Positions 44,421-53,535 are shown, counted from the stretch's first letter. The stretch: 64,000 bases of DNA from Halorussus sp. MSC15.2 (GCF_010747475.1 NZ_VSLZ01000005.1:186001-250000), one strand, 5' to 3'. Translations and numbers: made by a program. The notes: generated by a model not told the origin, from the letters alone.

Positions 44421-44578
44421 ACGGGACTGTGGTGCTGATGGTCGGGCAGAACGTCAAGGCCGGACTCCGCATCGCCGACCGAGGCTACGTCCTCGACGTG
44501 GGTGAGAACCGCCACGAGGAATCGGTAAACGAATTCCTCGACAGCGAAAGGGTTCGAGACGCCTACCTCGGGAAGTGA
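44420..44578 (+). pseudogene. C-terminal fragment of a branched-chain amino acid ABC ATPase (LivF-like)
   Basis: The frame reads DGTVVLMVGQNVKAGLRIAD, then RGYVLDVGENRHEESVNEFL and ends ERVRDAYLGK. That is the end of LivF: H-loop region VEQN (here VGQN), IADRGYVLD and the terminal YLGK. All upstream domains (Walker A, signature, Walker B) are missing; the open frame before 44420 is unrelated Arg-rich sequence. Confidence 0.7.
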
Positions 44579-44653
44579 CGCTATCGAACCCTTCTACCGT
44601 CTCGGCGAAACACGGAGAACGACGAAATGATGGGAAGGGTCGCCTAGGGAAGT

Positions 44654-46078
44654 TCAGCGGTTCAGCGTGTGAATCGCGTGCCCGAGCGCGTTCTCGGCGG
44701 CCTCCATCACGGCCTCCGAGAGCGTCGGGTGGGTGTGAATCGTCGCCGCGACGTCCTCCAGCGTCGCGCCCATCTCAATGGCGAGTCCGAGTTCCGCGAC
44801 GAGTTCGGAGGCCTCCGGTCCCACAATCTGCGCGCCGAGCAGGAAACCACTGGGTTCGTCCGCGACGATGCGGACGAAGCCGTCGGCGTGGCCCGTCGTG
44901 AGCGCGCGGCCCGACGCGTTGAACGGGAACTTGCCGACGGTGGGTTCGAAGCCCTCCTCCTCGGCCTCCGCTTCGGTCATGCCGACCGTGCCGATTTCGG
45001 GGTCGGTGAACACCGCGGCGGGGACCGCCTGATAGTCCAGCGCCGAGGGTTCGCCCGCGACGACCTCCGCGGCGACCTGCCCCTCCTTGCTGGCCACGTG
45101 CGCGAGCATCGGCTCGCCGGACACGTCACCGATGGCGTGGATGTGCTCGACGTTCGTCCGCGCACGGTCGTCGGTCGGGATGAAACCGTTCTCGTCGGTC
45201 TCGACGCCCGCGTTGTCGAGTTCGAGCGTGTCGGTGACGGGTTCGCGGCCGACCGCGACCAGCACCTTCTCCGCGCCGAACTCCGAGACCTCGCCGTCCT
45301 CGTCCTCGGTCCGGACGGTGATGCCGTCGCCCGACTCCTCCCACCCGCTGGCGGCCTCGCCGAAGTGGAAGTCGATGCCCAGTTCCTCCGCCTTCTTCTT
45401 GACGGGGCGCGCGAGGTCGTCCTCGTAGCCCGGAAGGACCGAGTCGAGCATCTCGACTATCGTCACGTCGGTACCCAACTTGGCGAAGACGCCCGCGAGT
45501 TCCATGCCGATGTAGCCCGCGCCGACGATGACGAGGCTCTCGGGCACCTCCTCCAGTGCGAGCGCCTGCCGGGAGTCGAGTACGGGGTCGTCGCCGAAGT
45601 CGAAGCCGGGCACTTCGATGGGGCGACTTCCAGTCGAAACGATGGCGTGTTCGAACTTGACCGTCTCGGAACCCTGCCCGCCGCCGCTGTGGACGACGCG
45701 GGCCTTGTTCTCGTCGGCGAACTCCGCGCGGCCCTCCATCAGTTCGACGCCGTTGGCCTTGGCGAGTTTCTCGACGCCGCCCGTGAGTTGGTCCACGACG
45801 CCGTCCTTCCAGCCGACCATCTCGCTCATCTCCACCTCGGGGTCGGCGTAGATGCCCATTTCCTCGGCGTGGCCTGCCTCGTGGGCGAGGTCCGACGCCG
45901 TAATCATCGCCTTCGAGGGGATGCAACCGTAGTTGAGGCAGGTCCCGCCGTAGGCGTCCTTCTCCACGAGGGTCACGTCGAGGTCCAACTGGCCCGCGCG
46001 AATCGCGGCGACGTAGCCGCCCGGTCCCGCGCCGATTACCAACACGTCCGTTCCCGTCGAGATGTCTCCGACGACCAT
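44654..46078 (-). CDS. lpdA: Dihydrolipoamide dehydrogenase (E3)
   Basis: 474 residues from the ATG at 46078 (MVVGDISTGTDVLVIGAGPG). FAD enzyme that reoxidises dihydrolipoyl groups of E2 with NAD+. The redox disulfide is GGTCLNYGCIPSK, the FAD site GAGPGGYVAA, the NAD site IVGAGYIGMELAGVFAKLG, FAD-ribityl HAIGDVSGEPMLAH, and the C-terminal dimer interface HTHPTLSEAVMEAA with the active-site His. Its last codons recur at 39088 and 41958. It is in the same direction as the E1/E2 genes but 3.4 kb downstream of E2. Confidence 0.96.
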   Translation of the reverse strand: MVVGDISTGTDVLVIGAGPGGYVAAIRAGQLDLDVTLVEKDAYGGTCLNYGCIPSKAMITASDLAHEAGHAEEMGIYADPEVEMSEMVGWKDGVVDQLTGGVEKLAKANGVELMEGRAEFADENKARVVHSGGGQGSETVKFEHAIVSTGSRPIEVPGFDFGDDPVLDSRQALALEEVPESLVIVGAGYIGMELAGVFAKLGTDVTIVEMLDSVLPGYEDDLARPVKKKAEELGIDFHFGEAASGWEESGDGITVRTEDEDGEVSEFGAEKVLVAVGREPVTDTLELDNAGVETDENGFIPTDDRARTNVEHIHAIGDVSGEPMLAHVASKEGQVAAEVVAGEPSALDYQAVPAAVFTDPEIGTVGMTEAEAEEEGFEPTVGKFPFNASGRALTTGHADGFVRIVADEPSGFLLGAQIVGPEASELVAELGLAIEMGATLEDVAATIHTHPTLSEAVMEAAENALGHAIHTLNR

Positions 46079-46148
46079 ATGTTCGGTAAATCGGGCTTGG
46101 TGGTGAAAAATCAGGTGGATTTTGCGGCGAGATTGGATTGGTAACGTT

Positions 46149-46676
46149 TCACGCGGGGTCGTCGGGGAGGGCGTCGGCGACGCTTTCGACCGGCGCGTAG
46201 TAGCCGCGCTGGTCGCGCCAGACGTCGAGCCACTCGTCCGCGGTTTCGACGGACAGTTCGTTTCTGACGACACCGTTAACGAGCAAACCGATAGAGCCCG
46301 TTTTCGAGACGCCGAGTTCGTCTGCGAGCCGGCGAGCATCCATGTCGTCGGAGACGAACGTCCCGTCTACGAGTTGAGCCGTCACGAGGACTTCAGTCTC
46401 TCCTCGGTCAAGTCGCTGAAGCTCTTCGGAGAACTCGTGGTGGTCGAGAATACCACGTCCAGGATGAAGGAGGTCTATTTTGTCGCATTGGACGGCAGCG
46501 AGGGCTGAACCGAGAAATGGATAACCCTCGTCGACGCCGCGCTGGAGTTCCTGCTCAACCGCCGCTGCCGTTGCTAATCCGGAGAACGTGTCGGTGAGCC
46601 ATGATATAGCGTCGGAACTAGCGAAGTTACTGAGCACCGTCGCGTCGAGGACGAGCGGCTTCCGCTTCTCTCTCAT
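46149..46676 (-). CDS. PIN-domain toxin-like protein partnered with UPF0175
   Basis: 175 residues. LVLDATVLSNFASSDAISWL supplies the first acidic residue of a PIN nuclease (D11), ELQRGVDEGYP the Glu, and LDRGETEVLVTA plus FVSDDMDARRLADELGV the remaining acidic residues, with GSIGLLVNGV after them. This is the DUF3368-like PIN form that pairs with UPF0175 proteins. The expected role is a ribonuclease toxin. It overlaps the upstream antitoxin gene by 4 nt. Confidence 0.8.
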   Translation of the reverse strand: MREKRKPLVLDATVLSNFASSDAISWLTDTFSGLATAAAVEQELQRGVDEGYPFLGSALAAVQCDKIDLLHPGRGILDHHEFSEELQRLDRGETEVLVTAQLVDGTFVSDDMDARRLADELGVSKTGSIGLLVNGVVRNELSVETADEWLDVWRDQRGYYAPVESVADALPDDPA

Positions 46677-46903
46677 TCGAGGTCCAAGGCGACGTCAACT
46701 TCGTCTTCCAACTCCTCGTCGCTCTGCGGACCGAGGCGCAGTTCGACGCCCGCATCCTCCAGTATCTCCTGCATCTCCCACCGGGACACGTTGGCGCGTT
46801 CGGCGGCCCTGCCGAGGCTGATTTCACCGAGCGCGTACAGACCGATGGTCTCGGCGAGTTCGCTGGCGTCCTCGGCTTGGGCGCGTCGTCGGTCGGAAGC
46901 CAT
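46673..46903 (-). CDS. UPF0175-family antitoxin
   Basis: 76 residues. AETIGLYALGEISLGRAAER and ANVSRWEMQEILEDAGVELR are the UPF0175 helix-turn-helix-like motifs (growth phase/antitoxin family), and the acidic tail EELEDEVDVALDLE probably contacts the toxin. First gene of the pair, overlapping the PIN gene by 4 nt. It likely represses its own promoter, as typical for such antitoxins (family knowledge). Confidence 0.8.
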   Translation of the reverse strand: MASDRRRAQAEDASELAETIGLYALGEISLGRAAERANVSRWEMQEILEDAGVELRLGPQSDEELEDEVDVALDLE

Positions 46904-46975
46904 CTACTCGAAAGTGGGCCGTCTTCACTTATGAATCTGTGGCAGGACCTAGAGTTCTTACCTGTCGGGCGCGCA

Positions 46976-48118
46976 TTACTCAGGAGTCTCCGTTTCGTAC
47001 ACCGCATCAGCAAGCGCGTTCCGGTGAACCTCGTTCGGCCCGCCTGCAATCGTCAGGAGGCGGGCGTCGCGGAGGTAGCGCTCGACGTGGTGGTCGGTCG
47101 TGTACCCCTTCCCGCCGTGGAGTTGCATCGCGTCGTTCGCGTTCTCGACCGCGGCCTCGGTCGCGTGAATCTTCGCTGCGGCGAACTCCCGACGCACGTC
47201 CTCGCCGCGGTCGGCGCGGTCGGCGGCCCGGAGCGTCAGCAGACGGGCGGCGTCGGCGCGCTGGGCCATCTTCGCCACGGTCCACCGGACGCCCTGAAAC
47301 GACCCGATTGACTGGTCGAACTGCTCGCGCTCGTCGGTGTACGCCGCAGTGTCTTCGAGCGCCGCGCGGGCGATGCCGACCCCGCGGGCCGCGACGTTCA
47401 CGCCGGTGTGAATCTTACCGCGCTGGACGTACGCCTCACCCTCCCCGCCGACGAGGTTCTCGCCGGGCACGCGCACGTCGGAGAGTCTGACCCGCGGCGA
47501 TTTCACGTTGCGCGCGCCGAGGGTCTCCCACACCTCCTCGACCTCGAACTCCTCGGTTGGGACGAGGAACGCGCTGATGTTGTGGGGCGCGTCGGCGTCG
47601 GGACCAGTCTTCGCGTAGGTGAGGACGACGTCGGCGTGCTGGAAGTTGGTGACCCACTGCTTGTGACCGTCGATGACCCACTCATCACCTGCCCGTTCGG
47701 CGGTAGTCTCCATCTCCAGTTTGTTCGCGCCGGCGTTCGCCTCGCTGAGGCCGAGCGCGCCCACCGTCTCGAAGGTCGCCATCTCGGGCAGGTACTCCTC
47801 GCGCTGGGCGTCGGTCCCGAACCGTTCGATGACTGTCGCGACGCCCAGATTGAGCGCCAGCGCGCTGGCGACGGTCATCATCGCCGCCGCGAGTTCCTCG
47901 GTGAGAACGACGAGTTCGACCACTCCATCGCCGCGGCCGCCGTACTCCTCCGGGAGCGTGATGCCCGCGTACCCCCGGTCGCCGAGTTCGGCCATGACGT
48001 CGCCGGGGTACTCCTCGTTTCGGTCGAGTTCGATGGCGCGCGGGCGAATCTCGGACTCGGCGAACTCGCGCACGTCCTCGCGGAGCGCTCGCTGGTCTTC
48101 CGTCAGACGGAACGGCAT
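46976..48118 (-). CDS. Acyl-CoA dehydrogenase
   Basis: 380 residues from the ATG at 48118 (MPFRLTEDQRALREDVREFA). FAD enzyme for alpha-beta dehydrogenation of acyl-CoA. Typical segments are GYAGITLPEEYGGRG, the signature ALGLSEANAGAN (about 123-134), HKQWVTNFQHAD, NDAMQLHGGKGYTTDHHVER, and AGGPNEVHRNALAD at the end. The catalytic base is not assignable with certainty from reading alone. It lies between ilvA2 and the toxin-antitoxin pair, near E1/E2 genes, so a branched-chain acyl-CoA role is plausible inference. Confidence 0.9.
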   Translation of the reverse strand: MPFRLTEDQRALREDVREFAESEIRPRAIELDRNEEYPGDVMAELGDRGYAGITLPEEYGGRGDGVVELVVLTEELAAAMMTVASALALNLGVATVIERFGTDAQREEYLPEMATFETVGALGLSEANAGANKLEMETTAERAGDEWVIDGHKQWVTNFQHADVVLTYAKTGPDADAPHNISAFLVPTEEFEVEEVWETLGARNVKSPRVRLSDVRVPGENLVGGEGEAYVQRGKIHTGVNVAARGVGIARAALEDTAAYTDEREQFDQSIGSFQGVRWTVAKMAQRADAARLLTLRAADRADRGEDVRREFAAAKIHATEAAVENANDAMQLHGGKGYTTDHHVERYLRDARLLTIAGGPNEVHRNALADAVYETETPE

Positions 48119-48186
48119 GCGACGACCGACGACGGGGAGCAAGTAATAGGTTCCTCAGCGGGAGTCGGCAGCTACCCCGGCGTCGG

Positions 48187-49404
48187 TCACGCCACGCGTT
48201 CGACTTCGTACCCGGCGTCTCTGACCTTCTCGATGATTTTCTCGGCGTGGCCGGTCCCGCTCGTGACGACCTGAAACACGAGGTAGGCCTCGCCGACCCG
48301 GAGGTCGTCCACCGCGCGGTCGTGGCGGACCGTCCGGATGTTCGCGCCGGTGTCGGCGATGATGCCCGAGAGCGTCGTCATCTCGCCGGGTTCGTCCTCG
48401 ATGCGGACTCGGAGGCGCATCAACTGGCTCCGCTCGGTGAGCGCCTGCGTCAGGACGGTCTGGAGCATCGAGATGTCGATGTTGCCGCCCGAGAGAATCG
48501 GAACGACCGTCTCGCCCGTCACGTCGAGGTCCTCGGAGAGGACCGCGGCGACCGACGACGCGCCCGCGGCCTCGACCAACTGCTTGGCGCGTTCGAGCAG
48601 GAGGAGTTCCGCGCGGGCGATTTCGTCGTCGGTGACCGTGACGACCTCGTCCACGTGTTCCTGAATGAGACCGAGCGTCAACTCCGAGATGCCGCCCGTG
48701 GCGATGCCGTCCGCGATGGTCGTCGGAGAGTCGATGGAAGCCGGGATGCCTTTGTCGAGGCTCTCGGGGACCGTCGCGGCCTGCTCGGCCTGTACGCCCA
48801 CGACGCGGACGTCCGGGTCGAGTTCGGCCAGCGCCGCGCTGACGCCGCCGATGAGACCCCCGCCGCCGATGGGGACGACCACGGTGTCGGTCTCCGGCAT
48901 CTGCTCGTGGATTTCGATGCCGATGGTGCCCTGCCCCGCGACGATGGCCGGGTCGTCGTAGGCGTGGACGAACTCGGTGTCGTCGGCCTCCGTCAGCGAC
49001 TGGGCGTACTCCATCGCGGCCCGGAAGTCCTCGCCCCGCAACTCCACGTCCGCGCCGTAGCCGCGAGTGGCCTCGACCTTCGCCTGCGGCGCGTTCTCGG
49101 GCATCACGATGGTCGAGTCGATGCCGGTCTTCGTCGCGGCCAGCGCGACGCCCTGCGCGTGGTTGCCTGCGCTCGCGGCCACGACCCGGTTCGCGGTGCC
49201 GCGCTCGGCGACCTGCTGGAGTTTGTTGTACGCACCGCGGGTCTTGAACGACCCTGTGCGCTGGAGGTGCTCCATCTTCAGGTGGACCTCCGCGCCGGTC
49301 ATCTCGCTCAGCGACCGACTTCGCTCGATGTCGGTGCGCTGGACGACCGTCTCGTCGAAGCGCTCGCGCGCAGTTTCGATGTCGGACAGGGTAACGTCGG
49401 TCAT
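48187..49404 (-). CDS. Threonine/serine ammonia-lyase paralogue with ACT domain
   Basis: 405 residues. PLP lysine K54 in RTGSFKTRGAYNK, SAGNHAQGVALAATKTGIDS, and PIGGGGLIGG phosphate loop. C-terminal ACT domain MRLRVRIEDEPGEMTTLSGI. Related throughout to IlvA at 18486-19697 (the PLP core MTGAEVHLK...RTGSFK matches closely), so the window has two copies. No ridA follows this one. Whether it is biosynthetic, catabolic or serine-directed is not clear. It ends 68 nt before the acyl-CoA dehydrogenase and follows E2 by 66 nt on the same strand. Confidence 0.9.
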   Translation of the reverse strand: MTDVTLSDIETARERFDETVVQRTDIERSRSLSEMTGAEVHLKMEHLQRTGSFKTRGAYNKLQQVAERGTANRVVAASAGNHAQGVALAATKTGIDSTIVMPENAPQAKVEATRGYGADVELRGEDFRAAMEYAQSLTEADDTEFVHAYDDPAIVAGQGTIGIEIHEQMPETDTVVVPIGGGGLIGGVSAALAELDPDVRVVGVQAEQAATVPESLDKGIPASIDSPTTIADGIATGGISELTLGLIQEHVDEVVTVTDDEIARAELLLLERAKQLVEAAGASSVAAVLSEDLDVTGETVVPILSGGNIDISMLQTVLTQALTERSQLMRLRVRIEDEPGEMTTLSGIIADTGANIRTVRHDRAVDDLRVGEAYLVFQVVTSGTGHAEKIIEKVRDAGYEVERVA

Positions 49405-49470
49405 TGTGGTGGTGTTCGAGGAGTGGTGTCAGTTTCTCGGCGACGCGACGGTGAAAGGGAGAGGAGTTCG

Positions 49471-51051
49471 CTACTCCAACAGCAGGAGTTCGGGGTTCTC
49501 GACGTACTCGATGAACGTGTTGGCGAACGCCGCGGCGTCGGCCCCGTCCACGATGCGGTGGTCGATGGTCAGCGAGATGGGCAGCGTGTGCTTGGCCACG
49601 ACCTCGCCGTCCTCGACGACCGGGCGCTGTTTCAACTCGCCGATGCCGAGGATGGCCGCCTCGGGGTAGTTGAGGATGGGCGTGGCGTACTCGCCGCCGA
49701 TGGCGCCGAAGTTGGTGACGCTGAACGTCGAACCCTGCAACTCGTCGCGCGAGATGGAGCGGTCGCGGGCCTTCTGGACCAGTTCGTTGACCTCGCTGGA
49801 TATCTGGAGCAGACCCTTCCCGTCCACGTCGTCCACGACCGGGACCATCAGTCCGGCGTCGGTCGCGGTCGCCACGCCGACGTTGTAGTAGTTCTTGCGC
49901 AGGATTTCGCCGGCCTCCTCGTCAAGTTCGGCGTTCAGTTTGGGGTGTTGCTTGAGCGACGCGACGACCGCCTTCATGACGAACGGCATGTACGTGAGGC
50001 GGATGCCCCGCTCCTCCGCCCGGGGCTTGAGTCGCTCGCGCGTCTCGACGAGCGCGTCCACGACCGCGGTGTCGTGGTGGGTGACGTGGGGCGCGGTGTA
50101 CTTCGACTGCGACATCGCGTCGCCGATGGTCTTGCGGACGCCTTTGTACTGGATGCGCTCGACTCGCTCGCCAGCGGGCGTCTGGGCGGCAGTCTCGGCT
50201 TGGGACTGCTGGGCCTGCCGCTGGGCCTCGGCGTACTGCATCACGGCTTCGCTGGTGACGAACGCCTCGCCGTCACGCTGTTCGGTCGCGGGCACCGCGT
50301 TCAGGTCCACGCCCTGTTCCTCGGCGATGCGCCGGGTCGCGGGCGCGGCCAGCGTCCGGTCGCGGTCGGCCGACTCGACGGGAGAGGGCGACCCGCCTGC
50401 GCCGGGCGACGGACTGCCGCTGTCGGCGGGGGTTTCCGTCATCTCGGGGCCGCCGGTACTGGCGGACCCGTCCATGGGCGAGGAGACGTCCGGTTCACCG
50501 GGTTCGCCCCCCGCGTCGGCCGACTCCGCGGCGCGTCGCACGTCCTGCTCGGTCACGCGACCGCTCGGACCGGACCCGTCCACTGCGGCGATATCCACGC
50601 CGAGTTCGCGGGCGACGCGGCGCGCGCTCGGAGCGGCGAACACGCGGCCTTCGCCGGTCGAGACTTCCTCGGCGACCGTCTCCTCGGTCGCGTCGCCCTG
50701 CGTGGTCGCCTGCTCGGTCTCGCTGCCGGACGCCTCGGCTTCCGCGGCCCCGGCGTCGGCCTCCGCGGCTCTCCGTGCTTCGCCCTCCGTCTGGCCCTCT
50801 TCGACCGGTTCACCTTCGACGTCGAAGGTGATGATGACCGAACCGACTTCGACGACTTCGCCCTCTTCGGGGATGATTTCCCGGACCGTCCCATCGACCG
50901 GCGAGGGGACCTCTACGATGGCCTTGTCGGTCTCGACTTCGGCGACGGGTTGGTCCTCGGTGACGGTGTCGCCTTCCTCGACCAGCCAACTGACTATTTC
51001 GCCCTCTGCGACGCCTTCGCCGACGTCTGGCAGCTTGAATTCTCGTACCAT
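49471..51051 (-). CDS. 2-oxoacid dehydrogenase E2, dihydrolipoamide acyltransferase
   Basis: 526 residues. Lipoyl domain with lipoyl-Lys43 in VETDKAIVEV (39-48), then a long Ala/Glu linker. Two peripheral-subunit-binding-like domains follow: AAPSARRVARELGVDIAAV (139-157) and AAPATRRIAEEQGVDLNAV (235-253), each with a GR-x-T-E-x-DV or xFVTSEAV end. The catalytic domain ends with DHRIVDGADAAAF carrying the His and Asp of acyltransferases. It is 3 nt from E1beta. The oxoacid substrate (pyruvate or branched-chain) is not fixed by sequence. Confidence 0.93.
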   Translation of the reverse strand: MVREFKLPDVGEGVAEGEIVSWLVEEGDTVTEDQPVAEVETDKAIVEVPSPVDGTVREIIPEEGEVVEVGSVIITFDVEGEPVEEGQTEGEARRAAEADAGAAEAEASGSETEQATTQGDATEETVAEEVSTGEGRVFAAPSARRVARELGVDIAAVDGSGPSGRVTEQDVRRAAESADAGGEPGEPDVSSPMDGSASTGGPEMTETPADSGSPSPGAGGSPSPVESADRDRTLAAPATRRIAEEQGVDLNAVPATEQRDGEAFVTSEAVMQYAEAQRQAQQSQAETAAQTPAGERVERIQYKGVRKTIGDAMSQSKYTAPHVTHHDTAVVDALVETRERLKPRAEERGIRLTYMPFVMKAVVASLKQHPKLNAELDEEAGEILRKNYYNVGVATATDAGLMVPVVDDVDGKGLLQISSEVNELVQKARDRSISRDELQGSTFSVTNFGAIGGEYATPILNYPEAAILGIGELKQRPVVEDGEVVAKHTLPISLTIDHRIVDGADAAAFANTFIEYVENPELLLLE

Positions 51052-51054
51052 GGT

Positions 51055-52059
51055 TCAGAAGTTCACGGCGTCCCGGATGCCTTCCTTGATGCGGGCGGGT
51101 TCGGGCAGGTAGTAGTCTTCGAGCGCGTACAGCGGGAACGGCGTGTCGAATCCGGTGATGCGCTCGACCGGGGCCTCCTGATACAGCAGGGCCTCCTCTT
51201 GGATGATGGAGCTGATTTCGGCCCCCAGTCCGCCGGACTTCGGTGCTTCGTGGACGACCGCCGCCCGGCCGGTCTTCTTGAACGACTCCACGATGGTCTC
51301 CTCGTCGAGCGGCGAGACGGTCCGGAGGTCCACGACTTCGACGTCGATTTCGCCCTCCAGTTGCTCGGCGGCCTCGACGGTCGGTCGGGTCATCGCGCCC
51401 CACGTGAACACCGAGATGTCCGAGCCTTCCTCGCGGACAGCGGCCTCGCCGATGGGCACCTCGTAGGACTCGGTCGGCACCTCGCCGCGGAACGCCCGGT
51501 AGATGAGTTTCGGTTCGAGGAACATCACCGGGTCGGGGTCGCGGATGGCCGACGTGAGCAGGCCCTTGGTGTCGTACGGGGTGCTCGGGATGACGACCTT
51601 CAGGCCCGGTTGGTGGGCGAAGAACGCCTCGGTCGATTCGGAGTGGTGTTCTGGCGCGCGGATGCCGCCGCCGTAGGGCGCGCGGATGACCATCGGACAG
51701 GTGAACCGGCCGCGGCTACGGGTGCGCATGCGCGCGGCATGGCTCACTATCTGGTCGAAACCGGGGTAGATGAACCCCATGAACTGAATTTCCGGCACCG
51801 GCTTCAGGCCGTAGGTCGCCATGCCGATGGCGGTGCCGATGATGCCGGACTCCGCGAGCGGGGTGTCGATGACCCGGTCCTCGCCGAACTCGTCGTAGAG
51901 GCCCTCGGTCGCGCGGAACACGCCGCCGTTCCGGCCGACATCCTCGCCCATGACGAGGACGTCGTCGTCCTGCTGCATTTCGGTGTACAGTCCGTCTCGA
52001 ACAGCCTGCACTAGCGTGAGGTTCTCGGTCTCCTGCTCTGGTTGTGCTTGTTGGCTCAT
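51055..52059 (-). CDS. 2-oxoacid dehydrogenase E1 beta subunit
   Basis: 334 residues. Begins after a polar start with LTLVQAVRDGLYTEMQQDDD, then VLVMGEDVGRNGGVFRATEG, DTPLAESGIIGTAIGMATYG (TPP-contact Glu in the AESG motif), HHSESTEAFFAHQPGLKVVI and PFPLYALEDYYLPEPARI near the end. It pairs with E1alpha to form the alpha2beta2 decarboxylase. It overlaps no neighbour but has only 3-nt gaps on both sides, indicating one operon. Confidence 0.94.
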   Translation of the reverse strand: MSQQAQPEQETENLTLVQAVRDGLYTEMQQDDDVLVMGEDVGRNGGVFRATEGLYDEFGEDRVIDTPLAESGIIGTAIGMATYGLKPVPEIQFMGFIYPGFDQIVSHAARMRTRSRGRFTCPMVIRAPYGGGIRAPEHHSESTEAFFAHQPGLKVVIPSTPYDTKGLLTSAIRDPDPVMFLEPKLIYRAFRGEVPTESYEVPIGEAAVREEGSDISVFTWGAMTRPTVEAAEQLEGEIDVEVVDLRTVSPLDEETIVESFKKTGRAAVVHEAPKSGGLGAEISSIIQEEALLYQEAPVERITGFDTPFPLYALEDYYLPEPARIKEGIRDAVNF

Positions 52060-52062
52060 TGG

Positions 52063-53184
52063 TCAGTCCTCCAGAAGTGCGTCGTCGCCGTACTGTTCTC
52101 GAATCCCCTCAAACCAGTCGCGCTGTTCGCGGAGGTGCCGGGGCATGTCGGCGTAGACGTGCGCGAATATCTCCTCGGGGTCGGGTCGCTCGACCGCTTC
52201 CGCCGCGTCGATGGCGTCCGCGACCTCTTGCTCAACCTCTTCCTCGATGGTCTCGACCGTCTCGTCGTCGAGGACGCCGCGGTCGCGCAGGAACGATTCG
52301 AGTCGCGGGATGGGGTCCTTCTGCTTCCAGCGCTCGACCTCGTCGTCGTCGCGATAGACGGAGGGGTCGTCGGCCGTGGTGTGGGCACCGTAGCGGTACT
52401 GGACGGCCTCGATGAGAGTCGGCCGGAGGTCGTCCTCGTCGGGGTTCTTGGCCTTCTCGACGGCGTCCTTCGTCGCTTTGTACACCGCGAGGGGGTCCAT
52501 TCCATCGACCTGCACGCCCTCGAAGCCGTACGCCTGCGCCTTCTGGGCGATGGTCTCCGAGGCGGTCTGGCGCTCGCGCGGCACCGAGATTGCCCACTGA
52601 TTGTTGTTACAGAAGAAGACGGTGGGCGTGTCGAAGACGCCAGCGAAGTTCAGTCCCTCGTGGAAGTCACCCTCGCTGGTCGCACCGTCGCCGAAGTAGC
52701 AGAGGAAGGCGCTCTCCTCGCCCTTCAGCTTCGAAGCCCACGCCGCGCCGGTCGCGTGGGGAATCTGGGTGGCGATGGGGACGGCGACGGTGAAGATGTT
52801 GGCGTCGTCGGGGACGGCGTTGCCCTGCTCGTGGCCCATCCAGTACAGCAGGGTCTGCTTCAGCGACAGGCCGCGGACGAGCGCCGCGCCGTGCTCGCGG
52901 TAGCTCGGAAACATCCAGTCGTCGTCCGCCAACGCGTGAGCGCTGCCGATTTGCGCACCCTCCTGTCCGGAGAGCGGCGGATAGGTTCCCATCCGTCCCT
53001 GCCGGTTGAGCGAGACCGCCCGCTCGTCGAAGTGGCGGATGAGTTTCATCTCGTGGTACATGTCCAACAGCTCCTCGTCGGAGATGTCGGGCACGTCCAC
53101 GCCCTCTACCACGTTACCGTCCTCGTCGAGGACCTGTACGCGGTCCGTCGGGTCTTGGTGTACAATGCTCACGGTCGAACCCAT
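52063..53184 (-). CDS. 2-oxoacid dehydrogenase E1 alpha subunit
   Basis: 373 residues. The TPP motif [20 protein letters not shown] then [11 protein letters not shown] fits the GDG...NN pattern. Other family segments: [33 protein letters not shown] and [20 protein letters not shown]. First gene of the E1alpha-E1beta-E2 operon. Catalyses TPP-dependent decarboxylation of a 2-oxoacid and transfer to E2 lipoyl. ATG at 53184 is close behind a TATA box. Confidence 0.94.
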   Translation of the reverse strand: MGSTVSIVHQDPTDRVQVLDEDGNVVEGVDVPDISDEELLDMYHEMKLIRHFDERAVSLNRQGRMGTYPPLSGQEGAQIGSAHALADDDWMFPSYREHGAALVRGLSLKQTLLYWMGHEQGNAVPDDANIFTVAVPIATQIPHATGAAWASKLKGEESAFLCYFGDGATSEGDFHEGLNFAGVFDTPTVFFCNNNQWAISVPRERQTASETIAQKAQAYGFEGVQVDGMDPLAVYKATKDAVEKAKNPDEDDLRPTLIEAVQYRYGAHTTADDPSVYRDDDEVERWKQKDPIPRLESFLRDRGVLDDETVETIEEEVEQEVADAIDAAEAVERPDPEEIFAHVYADMPRHLREQRDWFEGIREQYGDDALLED

Positions 53185-53535
53185 CCTAACATATCGAATA
53201 GGTCACGGGCACGCATTATAGGGTTTTCGTAACTAACTTTCCATAGGTACGATTCTTACGCCACTTTCCCATCAGAATCCTCATTTCCTCCGACCTAAAT
53301 CGGCGGTTTCTACATTTTCTGCGAAAGTAATAGACGTTCGTCTGTTAACGTCCCAATTTTGGAGGACTGGATGGACGAACGGCAAGTCTTGCGCGAACCG
53401 ACGTTCGGTTGCAATTCCACTAGAACCGGTACTCCGAGAACGAAGGCGGAGACGCTACGGAATCGCCCGTAACGGGGAGAAGAACCCACTTAAACCGACG
53501 CACGTCGGGTCTCGCGGGCGTCCTCTCCCGCTCGC
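53185..53535. other. Intergenic region and promoter of the 2-oxoacid dehydrogenase operon
   Basis: 351 nt. A minus-strand TATA box CTATAATG at 53214-53221 lies 29 nt before the E1alpha ATG. The 53222-53420 part is unusually AT-rich for this genome and could carry operators. No gene or RNA is seen. Confidence 0.5.

Noticed and set aside
41965-44686. CRISPR-like spacing of the 26-bp repeat
   Set aside because: Only three copies, kilobases apart, each inside an lpdA 3' end; no array, leader or cas gene.
46079-46339. N-terminal extension of LpdA
   Set aside because: The added residues are Ser/Thr/Arg-rich and overlap the PIN gene antisense; LpdA homologues begin near the ATG at 46078.
48247-52014. 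A 1255-codon open frame on the plus strand across the E1beta, E2 and ilvA2 genes
   Set aside because: It is the antisense shadow of GC-rich genes with clear motifs on the minus strand; its own translation is Arg/Val/Asp-rich with no domain.
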